A DNA stretch of 64,000 bases, taken from positions 1,497,070 through 1,561,069 of the forward strand of contig NZ_BLIN01000002.1 of assembly GCF_009811555.1 (NCBI RefSeq). Direction: 5' to 3'. The translations under genes were made by a program, and so were the position numbers. Every line of letters starts with the position of its first letter. The stretch's first letter is position 1. The stretch comes from Streptomyces caniferus (GTDB taxonomy: Bacteria > Actinomycetota > Actinomycetes > Streptomycetales > Streptomycetaceae). This document shows positions 51,421-60,263 of this stretch, one piece after another. The notes under the pieces are model-generated. The model saw nothing but the letters and a program-made list of their open reading frames with translations. It searched no databases and was not told the DNA's origin.

Positions 51421-52179
51421 TCACAGATGGCGGACGGCGTTGGCCAGTATCGCGTCGCGCAGGTAGCCGGCGAGGCCGGGCCTGATGGCCTCGTAGGTGG
51501 CGGTGAACCGCTCGTCCGTGACATACATCTCGCCGAGTCCGCTGTGCCCCTCGTGCGTGCAGTCGTAGTAGGCCTCGCTGATGAACCGCCGGTGCTCCTC
51601 CGCGACCTCCATCGCCGCCTCGGAGTCCGCCGGCACGCCCCGCGCGAGCAGGTCCGCCATCCTGCGGTGCAGGGCGTCGAACCGCGCGGTCAGCCGCTGC
51701 CAGTCGTCCTTGGTGTACGCGGCCGTCCTGCGCCGCGACTCCTCGTAGGCGTCCGTGCCGCCCCAGCGCTCCTCGGCCTCCGCGGCGTGCGCGTCGGGGT
51801 CGAAGTCCCCGAAGACCTCGAACTTCTCCTCGGGTGTGAGCCGTACCTTCATCCTGCGTGCCTCCATCGCGTGTTCGACGGCGGCGGCCATCTCCTGGAG
51901 TCTGCCGATCCGTCCGGTCAGCAGGTCGTGCTGGCGCCGCAGATGCTCCTGCGGGTCGGTGTGCGGGTCGTCCAGGAGGGCCGCGACCTCGTCGAGCGGG
52001 AAGCCGAGCTCCCGGTAGAACAGGATCTGCTGCAGCCGGTCCAGGTCGTCCTCGCCGTAGCGCCGGTGGCCTGCGTGGCTGCGTTCGCCGGGCGGCAGCA
52101 GCCCGATCTCGTCGTAGTGGTGCAAGGTGCGCACCGTGACCCCGGCGAAGGCGGCGACCTGCCCTACCGAATAGCTCAC
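51421..52179 (-). CDS. tipA: TipA: MerR-family regulator with thiopeptide-binding TipAS domain
   Basis: 252 residues (TipAL) from GTG 52179 with AAGGGAG upstream. MerR HTH at 1-70 (YSVGQVAAFAGVTVRTLHHYDEIGLL), a dimerisation helix, then the TipAS antibiotic-recognition domain from LTPEEKFEVFGDFDPD. The cysteine that covalently captures thiopeptides appears as Cys-207 in YYDCTHEGHSGLGEMYV. Internal ATG at 51852 (Met-110) has GGAGG eight bases upstream, so TipAS (143 aa) is probably made separately, as in S. lividans. Thiopeptides activate TipAL and induce its own promoter. Confidence 0.95.
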   Translation of the reverse strand: MSYSVGQVAAFAGVTVRTLHHYDEIGLLPPGERSHAGHRRYGEDDLDRLQQILFYRELGFPLDEVAALLDDPHTDPQEHLRRQHDLLTGRIGRLQEMAAAVEHAMEARRMKVRLTPEEKFEVFGDFDPDAHAAEAEERWGGTDAYEESRRRTAAYTKDDWQRLTARFDALHRRMADLLARGVPADSEAAMEVAEEHRRFISEAYYDCTHEGHSGLGEMYVTDERFTATYEAIRPGLAGYLRDAILANAVRHL

Positions 52180-52205
52180 TTCCGCTCCCTTCTCGGTACG
52201 CACTC

Positions 52206-52249
52206 CACGATGTGACCTCACCTCGCGTGAGGTGCAAGTCCGCATCGTG
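52206..52249 (-). promoter_or_regulatory. tipA promoter and TipAL operator
   Basis: On the minus strand TTGCAC (52232-52237) and CATCGT (52207-52212) are separated by 19 bp, the long spacer of MerR-activated promoters, and the spacer contains the palindrome ACCTCAC-N5-GTGAGGT (52215-52233). This matches ptipA as I remember it. An outer CACGATG/CATCGTG pair flanks the site. Confidence 0.88.
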
Positions 52250-52294
52250 AAAAGCCGGTGAGGCGGCGAACAGGAGGGTGAGATCCTGCCGCAC

Positions 52295-52960
52295 ATGCTG
52301 GGGATAACGGATCTGTCCACGTATCTGGTGGGGCTCGCACTGATCATTCTGCTGCCGGGCCCGAATTCGCTGTACGTCGTCTCGGTGGCGGCCCGGCGCG
52401 GCCCGCGGGTGGCCTACCGGGCGGCGGCCGGGGTGCTGTGCGGCGACACGGTGCTGATGACGCTGTCGGCCGGCGGGGTGGCCTCGCTGCTGCAGACCAG
52501 CCCGGTGCTGTTCACCGTCGTGAAGTTCGCCGGTGCGGGCTATCTGACGTGGCTGGCGGTGGGAATGCTGCGCGGCGCCTGGGCCCTGTGGCGCGGCCGG
52601 GAGGCGCGGCGGGCCGAGCGGCGGGGCGCGGCCCCCGGGGCGCCCAAGGAGACCGTCGAGCGGCCGTACCGCAGAGCGCTGGTGGTCAGCCTGCTCAACC
52701 CGAAGGCGATCCTGTTCTTCATCTCCTTCTTCGTGCAGTTCGTCGATCCGTCCTATGCCCATCCGGTGCTGTCGTTCCTGACGCTGGGCGCCTGGGCGCA
52801 GCTGTTCAGCCTCACGTACCTGTCGGTCCTGATCTTCAGCGGGACGTTTCTGGCGGCCACCTTCCGCCGCCGCAAGCGGCTGACGGCCGGGCTGTCCGCG
52901 GGCGCGGGCGCCGCGTTCCTCGGCTTCGCCGCGAAGCTGTCGCTGGCGAGCGCGAGCTGA
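52295..52960 (+). CDS. LysE/RhtB family translocator
   Basis: 221 residues. Starts with LVGLALIILLPGPNSLYVVS, the family signature, and has about six hydrophobic segments with a basic loop at residues 95-120. The LLNPKAILFFISFF motif is also typical. Probably an amino-acid or small-metabolite exporter. It diverges from tipA with 115 bp between, so it could share the TipAL-controlled region, though no thiopeptide link is known to me. Confidence 0.88.
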   Translation: MLGITDLSTYLVGLALIILLPGPNSLYVVSVAARRGPRVAYRAAAGVLCGDTVLMTLSAGGVASLLQTSPVLFTVVKFAGAGYLTWLAVGMLRGAWALWRGREARRAERRGAAPGAPKETVERPYRRALVVSLLNPKAILFFISFFVQFVDPSYAHPVLSFLTLGAWAQLFSLTYLSVLIFSGTFLAATFRRRKRLTAGLSAGAGAAFLGFAAKLSLASAS

Positions 52961-53157
52961 GCCGGGCCGCGCGGGCGGGCGGTCAGGGCGGGCCGGGCGG
53001 CCGGGCCGGCCGACGGCGCGGCGGCGCGGCACACAGGCGGATACGGGCGGGTGGCGGTCCCTCGGGGCGGCCGCCCGCCCGTTGCGCTTCCACTGGGTGA
53101 ATCCTGGAGGCCACCTACCCCTTATGCCCTTATTGTCGGGTTCCAGGAGGTTCGCCG

Positions 53158-53781
53158 ATGCCCGTGCACGATGTGAAGGTCGCCGTCATCTACTACTCGT
53201 CGACGGGCACCATCGCCGAGCTCGCCCGGCGGATCGCGGACGCCGCCGAGCACGCCGGGGCCGAGGTGCGCCTGCGCCGGACCGCGGAACTCGCCCCGCA
53301 GACCGCGATCGACGCCCATCCGGCCTGGGCCGCGAACGCCGCGGCCACCGCCGACATCATGGAGGCCACCCACGAGGACATGCTCTGGGCGGACGCGGTG
53401 ATCTTCGGAACCCCCACCCGCTTCGGGAACGTGTCCTCGCAGCTCAAGCAGTACCTCGACACCCTGGGCGGCCTCTGGCAGCAGGGCAGACTGGCCGACA
53501 AGATCTACAGCGGCTTCACCGCGAGCGCCACCCGGCACGGCGGCCAGGAGTCCACCCTGCTCGCGCTCTACCAGACCGTCCACCATTTCGGCGGCATCCT
53601 CGTGACACCGGGCTACACCGACCCGGCGAAGTTCACCGACGGCAATCCCTACGGCACTTCCCACGTCGGCGGCCCGGACACCCCGCCCGACGACGATGCG
53701 CGCACCGCCGCCCGCATCCAGGCGGAGCGCGTAGTGAAGTTCACCAAGGCCGTCAAACACGGCCTTTCCTTGGCCAGTTGA
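53158..53781 (+). CDS. wrbA: WrbA-type NAD(P)H:quinone oxidoreductase
   Basis: 207 residues, flavodoxin fold. FMN loop VIYYSSTGTIAELARRIADAA; quinone-reductase motif FGTPTRFGNVSSQLKQYLD; GFTASATRHGGQESTLLALY and the tail PGYTDPAKFTDGNPYGTSHV. Two-electron reduction of quinones protects against redox cycling. The ATG follows GGAGG at 53147-53151. The gad gene starts 16 bp after it. Confidence 0.94.
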   Translation: MPVHDVKVAVIYYSSTGTIAELARRIADAAEHAGAEVRLRRTAELAPQTAIDAHPAWAANAAATADIMEATHEDMLWADAVIFGTPTRFGNVSSQLKQYLDTLGGLWQQGRLADKIYSGFTASATRHGGQESTLLALYQTVHHFGGILVTPGYTDPAKFTDGNPYGTSHVGGPDTPPDDDARTAARIQAERVVKFTKAVKHGLSLAS

Positions 53782-53797
53782 CGGGTAGGGACGAGAG

Positions 53798-55213
53798 ATG
53801 ACTCTGCACAAAGGCGCATCGGCATCCGACCGCAAGCACATCGGACACCCGGTCAACCCGTTCTACGGGGAGGCCGACCCGGTCGCCGGTATGGAGTCCG
53901 CGCCACCGCGGCACACCCTGCCCGACGGCCCGGTCTCCCCGCGCACCGCCTATCAGTTCGTGCACGACGAGCTGATGCTGGACGGCAACTCCCGGCTGAA
54001 TCTGGCGACGTTCGTCACCACCTGGATGGAGCCGCAGGCCGGGGTGCTGATGGCGGAGTGCCGGGACAAGAACATGATCGACAAGGACGAGTACCCGCGC
54101 ACCGCCGAACTGGAGAAGCGGTGTGTGGCGATGCTCGCCGACCTGTGGCACGCCCCCGTCCCGTCCGAGGCCGTCGGCTGCTCCACCACCGGGTCGAGCG
54201 AGGCCTGCATGCTCGCCGGCATGGCGCTCAAGCGGCGCTGGATGCAGCGCAACAAGGACAGGTATCCGGGCCGGGCCCGGCCCAACCTCGTCATGGGCGC
54301 CAACGTGCAGGTCTGCTGGGAGAAGTTCTGCAACTTCTGGGAGGTCGAGGCGCGCATGGTCCCGATGGAGGGCGACCGCTTCCATCTGGACGCGGCCTCC
54401 GCCGCCGGGCTCTGCGACGAGAACACCATCGGTGTGGTGGCGATCCTCGGCTCGACCTTCGACGGGTCGTACGAGCCGGTGGCCGAGATCTGCGCGGCGC
54501 TCGACACGGTCCACAAGGAGAAGGGCTGGGACATCCCGGTCCATGTGGACGGCGCGTCCGGCGCCATGATCGCGCCGTTCCTCGACCCGGACGTGGTCTG
54601 GGACTTCCGGCTGCCGCGGGTCGCCTCCATCAACACCTCGGGGCACAAATACGGCCTGGTCTACCCGGGCGTCGGCTGGGCGCTGTGGCGCGATGCGGAG
54701 GCGCTCCCCGAGGAGCTGGTCTTCCGCGTCAACTACCTGGGCGGCGACATGCCGACCTTCGCGCTCAACTTCTCCCGGCCCGGCGCCCAGGTCGCCGCGC
54801 AGTACTACACCTTCCTCCGGCTCGGCCGGTCCGGCTTCCGCGCCGTACAGCAGGCGACCCGCGACGTGGCCCGCTCGCTGGCCGAACGGATCGGCGCGCT
54901 GGGCGACTTCAGACTGCTGACCCAGGGCGACCAGCTGCCGGTCTTCGCCTTCACCACCACGGACGACGTCACCGCCTTCGACGTCTTCGACGTCTCCCGG
55001 CGGATGAAGGAGCGCGGCTGGCTGATTCCCGCCTACACCTTCCCTCCGAAGCGCGAGGACCTCTCCGTCCTGCGGGTGGTCTGCCGCAACGGCTTCTCGA
55101 TGGACCTCGCCGATCTCTTCATCGCGGACCTGGAGGCGCTGCTGCCCGAACTCCGGCAACAGTCCGAGCCGCTGCAGCGCCCGGCGGAGGTCGCGACGGC
55201 GTTCCACCACTAG
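53798..55213 (+). CDS. gadB: Glutamate decarboxylase
   Basis: 471 residues. PLP-binding lysine in INTSGHKYGLVYPGVGW near residue 283; substrate-site segments TTGSSEACMLAGMALK, VHVDGASGAMIAPFLDPD, and NFSRPGAQVAAQYY. Converts glutamate to GABA, consuming a proton. The C-terminus ends AFHH, similar to GadA/B enzymes whose C-terminal His-containing tail closes the site at neutral pH; this needs alignment. No GABA antiporter is adjacent. Probably co-transcribed with wrbA. Confidence 0.96.
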   Translation: MTLHKGASASDRKHIGHPVNPFYGEADPVAGMESAPPRHTLPDGPVSPRTAYQFVHDELMLDGNSRLNLATFVTTWMEPQAGVLMAECRDKNMIDKDEYPRTAELEKRCVAMLADLWHAPVPSEAVGCSTTGSSEACMLAGMALKRRWMQRNKDRYPGRARPNLVMGANVQVCWEKFCNFWEVEARMVPMEGDRFHLDAASAAGLCDENTIGVVAILGSTFDGSYEPVAEICAALDTVHKEKGWDIPVHVDGASGAMIAPFLDPDVVWDFRLPRVASINTSGHKYGLVYPGVGWALWRDAEALPEELVFRVNYLGGDMPTFALNFSRPGAQVAAQYYTFLRLGRSGFRAVQQATRDVARSLAERIGALGDFRLLTQGDQLPVFAFTTTDDVTAFDVFDVSRRMKERGWLIPAYTFPPKREDLSVLRVVCRNGFSMDLADLFIADLEALLPELRQQSEPLQRPAEVATAFHH

Positions 55214-55343
55214 GGGCCCCCTTCAGCCCCTGCGCGACCCCCTCCGTCGCGAGCCTCCTCCGCCGTCGTCCAGCTCCGCCGGACGCGCCGGGGGCGGGCC
55301 CACCCGACAGCCCGGGCACGCCCCGCCCACCGCCGCGCCGGAG

Positions 55344-56135
55344 CTAGTGCCCCAGCCGCCGGTACCGCCGTACCGCCAGCGGGAAGAACACCGCGAGCAG
55401 CACCAGCGGCCACACCACGGCCAGCAGCAGGCCGTGCCCGGCCGCCCAGCTGTCCCCGGTCCAACGGGGGTTGGCGAACAGCTCACGTACCGCACCCGCC
55501 GTCGCCGACAGCGGGTTCCACTCCGCGACCGCGCCCAGCCAGCCGGGCATCGACGCGGCGGAGACGAAGGCGTTGGAGAGGAAGCCGACCGGCCAGACCA
55601 GGATCTGCACGGCCTGCACCAGCTCCGGCCGGCCCGCCACCAGCCCCACATGGATACCGATCCACAGCATGGCGAACCGCAGCAGGAGCAGCAGGCCCAC
55701 CGCGGACAGCGCACCGGCCGGCCCGCCGTGCCAGCGCCACCCCATCGCCAGGCCCGCTCCGACCATCACCAGCAGGCTCAGCGCGGACTGCACCATGTCC
55801 AGGATGCTGCGGCCGACCAGGACCGCGGACGGCGTCATCGGCATCGACCGGAAGCGGTCGAGCACCCCCCTGCCGAGGTCCTGTGTCACCGCGGTCATCG
55901 TCGTTTCGAGGCCGAACGCCATGGTGAGCGCGAACATCCCCGGGACCAGGTACTCCGTGTAGTCGCCACCGCCCGGCACGGCCATCCCGCCGCCCAGGAA
56001 GCAGCCGAACATCAGCAGCATCATCACCGGGAAGACCAGGCCGACGACGACCTGCACCGGCTGCCGCGCCCAGTGCGCGAACCCGCGCCGGGTCATCGTC
56101 CAGGAATCGGTGACCGCCCACATCGCGCCACTCAT
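55344..56135 (-). CDS. ABC-2 type transporter permease (DrrB-like)
   Basis: 263 residues from ATG 56135, overlapping the ATPase stop by 4 bp. Six hydrophobic segments; DrrB-type features [18 protein letters not shown] and [24 protein letters not shown], and the [15 protein letters not shown] motif near the end. Forms an exporter with the ATPase encoded just upstream. Convergent with gad. Confidence 0.92.
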   Translation of the reverse strand: MSGAMWAVTDSWTMTRRGFAHWARQPVQVVVGLVFPVMMLLMFGCFLGGGMAVPGGGDYTEYLVPGMFALTMAFGLETTMTAVTQDLGRGVLDRFRSMPMTPSAVLVGRSILDMVQSALSLLVMVGAGLAMGWRWHGGPAGALSAVGLLLLLRFAMLWIGIHVGLVAGRPELVQAVQILVWPVGFLSNAFVSAASMPGWLGAVAEWNPLSATAGAVRELFANPRWTGDSWAAGHGLLLAVVWPLVLLAVFFPLAVRRYRRLGH

Positions 56136-57163
56136 ACCGCCGCGCCCTCCTCGTCCCCGCGCACCGTCGCGGCCGCCGGCACTCCGGGGCCGCCCCTCTC
56201 CTTCGCGCCGTCCCCCGTCAGCTGCAGGAACACCTCGTCCAGCGTCGGGCGCCGCACCGCGAGGTCCACCGCCTCGACGCCCGCCGCGCCCAGCACCCGT
56301 ACGGTCTCCGTCAGCGCCACCATCCGGTCGGCGACCGGCACGCTCAGCCGCCGTGCGTCCGCGTCCACCCCGACCGCACCGCCGCCCGCCACCCGCGCCA
56401 GCGCCTCCGCCAACAGCGCGGCCGCCCGGTCCAGTTGACGGGCCTCGCGCAGGACGACATCGATCCGGTCGCCCCCGGTGGCGGACTTCAGCTCGTCGGG
56501 GGTACCGGCCGCGGCCACCCTGCCGCCGTCGACCACCGAGATCCGGTCCGCGAGCTGGTCGGCCTCCTCCAGGTACTGCGTGGTCAGCAGCACCGTCGTC
56601 CCACCGTCGACCAGCGAACGCACCGCCTGCCACACCTCGGTACGCCCGCGGGGGTCGAGCCCGGTCGTCGGCTCGTCCAGGAAGAGGATCCGCGGCGCCA
56701 GCACCAGACCGGCCGCCAGATCCAGCCGGCGCCGCATCCCGCCGCTGTAGTGGCGTACCGCCTTGCGGCCGGCATCGGCGAGTCCGAACCGCTCCAGCAG
56801 TTCGTCCGCACGCTCGCCCGCCCGGCGCGCCCCGAGGTGGAACAGCCGCCCGAACATCTCCAGGTTCTGCCGCCCGCCGAGCTCTTCGTCGACCGCGGCG
56901 TGCTGCCCGAGCAGCCCGATCCGCCGCCGCACCTCGTCCGGCTGCCGCAGCACGTCGAAGCCGGCCACCTCGGCCCGGCCGGCGTCGGGCCGCAGCAGGG
57001 TGGACAGGATGCGCACGAGGGTGGTCTTGCCGGCGCCGTTGGGGCCAAGGACCCCGTGCACGGTGCCGGGCGGGACGGTCAGATCCAGCCCGTCCAGGGC
57101 CGCTGTGGTGCCGTAGTGCTTGTGCAGTCCTTCGACGACGATCGCCTGATCGCGGTCAGCCAC
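56132..57163 (-). CDS. Daunorubicin-resistance-type ABC transporter ATP-binding protein (DrrA-like)
   Basis: 343 residues. Walker [16 protein letters not shown]-loop [15 protein letters not shown], signature [16 protein letters not shown], Walker [17 protein letters not shown]. The C-terminal regulatory part has [15 protein letters not shown] as in DrrA. Likely drug or lipid export. It lies just after the PadR gene, with PadR-type palindromes between the two. Confidence 0.94.
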   Translation of the reverse strand: MADRDQAIVVEGLHKHYGTTAALDGLDLTVPPGTVHGVLGPNGAGKTTLVRILSTLLRPDAGRAEVAGFDVLRQPDEVRRRIGLLGQHAAVDEELGGRQNLEMFGRLFHLGARRAGERADELLERFGLADAGRKAVRHYSGGMRRRLDLAAGLVLAPRILFLDEPTTGLDPRGRTEVWQAVRSLVDGGTTVLLTTQYLEEADQLADRISVVDGGRVAAAGTPDELKSATGGDRIDVVLREARQLDRAAALLAEALARVAGGGAVGVDADARRLSVPVADRMVALTETVRVLGAAGVEAVDLAVRRPTLDEVFLQLTGDGAKERGGPGVPAAATVRGDEEGAAV

Positions 57164-57178
57164 GACATCTCCCTCCCA

Positions 57179-57242
57179 TAGTCAAGTTTGACTACTTACT
57201 CAGGAAGATAACTCCGCCGTGCGCATTGGTCAAACTTGATTA
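57179..57242. promoter_or_regulatory. Paired palindromes, putative PadR operators of the ABC exporter
   Basis: TAGTCAA-GT-TTGACTA (57179-57194) is a perfect 7-bp palindrome; a second, imperfect copy TGGTCAA-AC-TTGATTA lies at 57227-57242 overlapping the padR stop. They are 48 bp apart centre to centre and 16 bp from the ATPase start. Confidence 0.7.
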
Positions 57243-57959
57243 ATGAGTTTCCGCGGCGGTGACGCCGTGGTCCGTACCGCCGTCGCCCGCACCGTCGCCG
57301 GCCGCCCCCGGACGGTCCGCACGCGAGCGGTCCGGGCGCGCGTCCTTGCTCGCGTACGGGTTCTCCTGCCCGTCGGCCAGCACCCCGACGAACGGCTCGC
57401 CTTCACCGGCGAAGACGTACGCCCCGCCCTCGATCCGCTCGATCAGCCCGTGCGTCCACGCGGCACCGCTGTCCGCCGCGTGCACCCACATGTTCATGAT
57501 CTCGCCGATGTGGCCGAGCCGGCCGGGCCCTTCCTCGGGCGTGTAGTAGTCGGTGACCGTGCTCCGCCACTCCTCGAGCGCCCGCACCCGCTCCTTGAGC
57601 AGCGCCACCGCCTCGGCCCGCGGCAGATCCACGACGAAGCCGATGCCCGCGCTGAGCATGTCGAGCTTCTGGTCGTGCTGGGAGAGCGCCGTGCGCAGCA
57701 GCGCGAAGTACTCGGCCTCGCCCGCCGCGGTCAGCTCGTACTCGGTACGCGGCGGACCGCCGGCGGTGCTGGGCGCGATGTCATGGTCGAGCAGCAGCCC
57801 TTGCTTCGCCATCTGCTTGAGCGCGTGGTAGATCGAGCCGGGCTTGGCGTTGGACCACTCATGGGCGCCCCAGTACTCCAGGTCGTTGCGCACCTGATAG
57901 CCGTGCGCCCGGCCGTGCTGCCGCACGGCGCCCAGTACCAACAGCCGGATCGCCGACAT
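57240..57959 (-). CDS. PadR family transcriptional regulator
   Basis: 239 residues from ATG 57959 with GAGAGGTG upstream; starting at 57977 would add six codons. The N-terminal winged helix is MSAIRLLVLGAVRQHGRAHGYQVRNDL, then KPGSIYHALKQMAKQGLL and the wing GGPPRTEYELTAAG. The C-terminal Vir-type helical domain follows (AEAVALLKERVRALEEWR). A disordered Asp/Arg/Gly tail ends it. Probably represses the downstream ABC exporter. Confidence 0.94.
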   Translation of the reverse strand: MSAIRLLVLGAVRQHGRAHGYQVRNDLEYWGAHEWSNAKPGSIYHALKQMAKQGLLLDHDIAPSTAGGPPRTEYELTAAGEAEYFALLRTALSQHDQKLDMLSAGIGFVVDLPRAEAVALLKERVRALEEWRSTVTDYYTPEEGPGRLGHIGEIMNMWVHAADSGAAWTHGLIERIEGGAYVFAGEGEPFVGVLADGQENPYASKDARPDRSRADRPGAAGDGAGDGGTDHGVTAAETH

Positions 57960-57980
57960 CGTCACCTCTCTGCTCACGCG

Positions 57981-58014
57981 CCCCTGTCGTCAGCCTAGGC
58001 CCTGACGACAGGGG
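57981..58014. promoter_or_regulatory. Inverted repeat between DinB and padR genes
   Basis: CCCCTGTCGTCAG (57981-57993) pairs perfectly with 58002-58014; 8-nt loop. It lies downstream of the DinB stop and just upstream of padR, so it may be a terminator or a second regulatory site; it shares no core with the TCAA-N2-TTGA palindromes. Confidence 0.55.
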
Positions 58015-58041
58015 CCAGGGCGCCCCCGGAGGAGCCCGCGC

Positions 58042-58587
58042 TCACCCCTGCAGCACCCTGCTCTCCTCGTCCACCAGCGCAAAAGCCGTCTTGCCGTCCA
58101 GGGACTCACGGAGGATGTCGGCGTGACCGGCGTGCCGGGCCGTCTCCTCGATCAGGTGCAGCACCAGCCAGCGCATCGACTGCCGGGCCTCCGGCGGGAA
58201 CCACGGCGCCGCGGGCAGCGGGAAGGTGTCGTTCAGGCTCACGGAGCGGATGAACTCCTCCGTACGCCGCGCGACCCCGTCCCAGAACTCCAGCACGTCC
58301 GCCACCCGCCCGCCGTCCGCGAGCTGGAAGCTCAGGTGCCAGTTCTCGGCGTTCCGCTCGATGGAGTGCGGCCGCTCCTGCGCGGTCTCGAGCCAGGTCT
58401 GCTCGGTCTCCGCGACATGCTTGACCAGCCCGGCCAGCGACAGCTCACTGGCGGTCGGGCGCAGGGCCGCCTGGGCCTCGGTCAGCCCCAGGACCGCCCG
58501 CCGCAGCCCGCCCCGCTGGGCCTCCAGGAAGGCCAGCAGCGCGCCGGCCTCGTCGCCGTGGTCCTCGGCCAGAACGTGAGTGGGCAT
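58042..58587 (-). CDS. DinB family protein (DUF664, metal-dependent S-transferase fold)
   Basis: 181 residues from ATG 58587 (AAAGGCGG upstream). Four-helix DinB fold with the metal-ligand histidines visible in LSLAGLVKHVAETEQTW and LIEETARHAGHADILRE. Members include bacillithiol/mycothiol-dependent transferases; in Streptomyces the cofactor would be mycothiol. Substrate unknown. Confidence 0.9.
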   Translation of the reverse strand: MPTHVLAEDHGDEAGALLAFLEAQRGGLRRAVLGLTEAQAALRPTASELSLAGLVKHVAETEQTWLETAQERPHSIERNAENWHLSFQLADGGRVADVLEFWDGVARRTEEFIRSVSLNDTFPLPAAPWFPPEARQSMRWLVLHLIEETARHAGHADILRESLDGKTAFALVDEESRVLQG

Positions 58588-58721
58588 GGGATCCGCCTTT
58601 CCTGACATCCTTCGACGGCCGGCAGTTCGCCGTCCGCCTTTCGACATCACTCAAGGTAGGAGCCCTTGCGGTCAGCTTCTGTCCGCAACTCGCCATCGGG
58701 CGCCGCGGATCCGCGCGAACC

Positions 58722-60179
58722 TCAGAACGGGAACTGCGACCGCCCGTGCTGAATGGAGATCCACTTGGTGGTGGTGAAGGCCTCCACCATCGCGTCGCCG
58801 TTCAGCCGCCCCACCCCGGAGCTCTTGGCGCCGCCGAACGGCACGATCGGCTCGTCGTGCACCGTGGCGTCGTTGACGTGGAACATCCCCGTCTCGATGC
58901 GCTTGGCGAACCGCACACCGCGCTCGATGTCGGCGGTGTGCACGGCACCGCTCAGCCCGTACGGCGTCGCGTTGGTGAGCCGCACCGCCTCGTCGTCCCC
59001 GTCGAACGGGACCAGCACCACGACGGGCCCGAAGATCTCCTGCTGCAGCAGCGGGGAGTCCTCCGGCAGCCCGCTCAGCACGCTCGGCGCCACCAGGGTG
59101 CCGCGGGTCTCGCCGTGCAGGAGCGCCGAGGCGCCGTCGGCGACCGCACGGTCCACCAGCGAGGCGATCGCCTCGGCCTGCCCCTCGTTGATCAGCGGGC
59201 CGATATGGGTCTGCGGATCGGTGGGGTCGCCCACCTTCAGGGCCGCGACCCGGGCGACGAACTTCTCGGTGAACTCCCGCTCCACGGCGCGGTCCACGAG
59301 CACGCGGTTGGCGGCCATGCAGACCTGGCCCTGGTGGACGAAGCGGCTGAAGACGGCGGCGTCCACCGCGTAGTCGATATCGGCGTCGGCGAGGACGACC
59401 AGTGCGCTGTTGCCCCCCAGCTCCAGCACCGAGTGCTTGAAGTGGGACGCGGCGACCGTCGCGACATGCCGGCCGACCTTCTCGGAGCCGGTGAAGGAGA
59501 TCGTCTTGGGCACCGGGTGCTCGATGAGCGCATCACCGATCTCGGCGATGTCGGTGACGACGACGTTGAGCACGCCCGCCGGCAGCCCCGCCTCCTCGAA
59601 GATCCTGGCGACCAGGCCGCCGCCGCACACCGGGGTGTTCTGGTGCGGCTTGAGGACGACGGCGTTGCCGAGCGCGAGGGCCGGCGCGACGGACTTGAGC
59701 GACAGCAGGAAGGGGAAGTTGAAGGGGCTGATGACGCCGACGACACCGACCGGCAGCCGGTAGAGACGGTTCTCCTTGCCGTCGATGGGCGAGGGCAGAA
59801 TGCGGCCCTCGGCGCGCAGCGCGAGCTGGATCGCCTCGCGCAGGAACTCCCTGGCCAGATGCAGCTCGAAGCCCACCTTGACGAGCGTGCCGCCGACCTC
59901 CGCGGCGATCGTCTCGGCCAGCTCCGCCTCACGGTCGTCGATGATCCGCAGCGCGCGCTCGAAGACGAGCCGCCGGGTGTACGGATTGGTGGCGCCCCAC
60001 TCCCGTTGTGCGCGCTCGGCGGCACGGTAGGCCTGGTCGATCTCCTCGACCGTGGCGACGGGTATGGAGGTCAGCTTCTCCCCGTTATAAGGATTGAAGT
60101 CGACGATGTCCCATGAGCCGCTGCCGGACCGCCACTCGCCGTCGATGAACTGATACGCCAACTCGTCGAAGTAGGACAT
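58722..60179 (-). CDS. Aldehyde dehydrogenase (benzaldehyde/vanillin dehydrogenase-like)
   Basis: 485 residues. Catalytic Glu in VLELGGNSALVVL, catalytic Cys in HQGQVCMAANRVLV, NAD-site SFTGSEKVGRH, and ISPFNFPFLLSLKSVAPALALGN. Overall similar to aromatic aldehyde dehydrogenases such as XylC/YfmT, but the specific substrate is inference. Transcribed alone; 134 bp before DinB. Confidence 0.92.
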   Translation of the reverse strand: MSYFDELAYQFIDGEWRSGSGSWDIVDFNPYNGEKLTSIPVATVEEIDQAYRAAERAQREWGATNPYTRRLVFERALRIIDDREAELAETIAAEVGGTLVKVGFELHLAREFLREAIQLALRAEGRILPSPIDGKENRLYRLPVGVVGVISPFNFPFLLSLKSVAPALALGNAVVLKPHQNTPVCGGGLVARIFEEAGLPAGVLNVVVTDIAEIGDALIEHPVPKTISFTGSEKVGRHVATVAASHFKHSVLELGGNSALVVLADADIDYAVDAAVFSRFVHQGQVCMAANRVLVDRAVEREFTEKFVARVAALKVGDPTDPQTHIGPLINEGQAEAIASLVDRAVADGASALLHGETRGTLVAPSVLSGLPEDSPLLQQEIFGPVVVLVPFDGDDEAVRLTNATPYGLSGAVHTADIERGVRFAKRIETGMFHVNDATVHDEPIVPFGGAKSSGVGRLNGDAMVEAFTTTKWISIQHGRSQFPF

Positions 60180-60263
60180 GCCATCCCGATCTGGAGAACA
60201 GGGCGCTCAGGGCGCCGCATTGGGGGGTGCTGACTCCTGATGGTGCGCCATCCTACCGATGCG

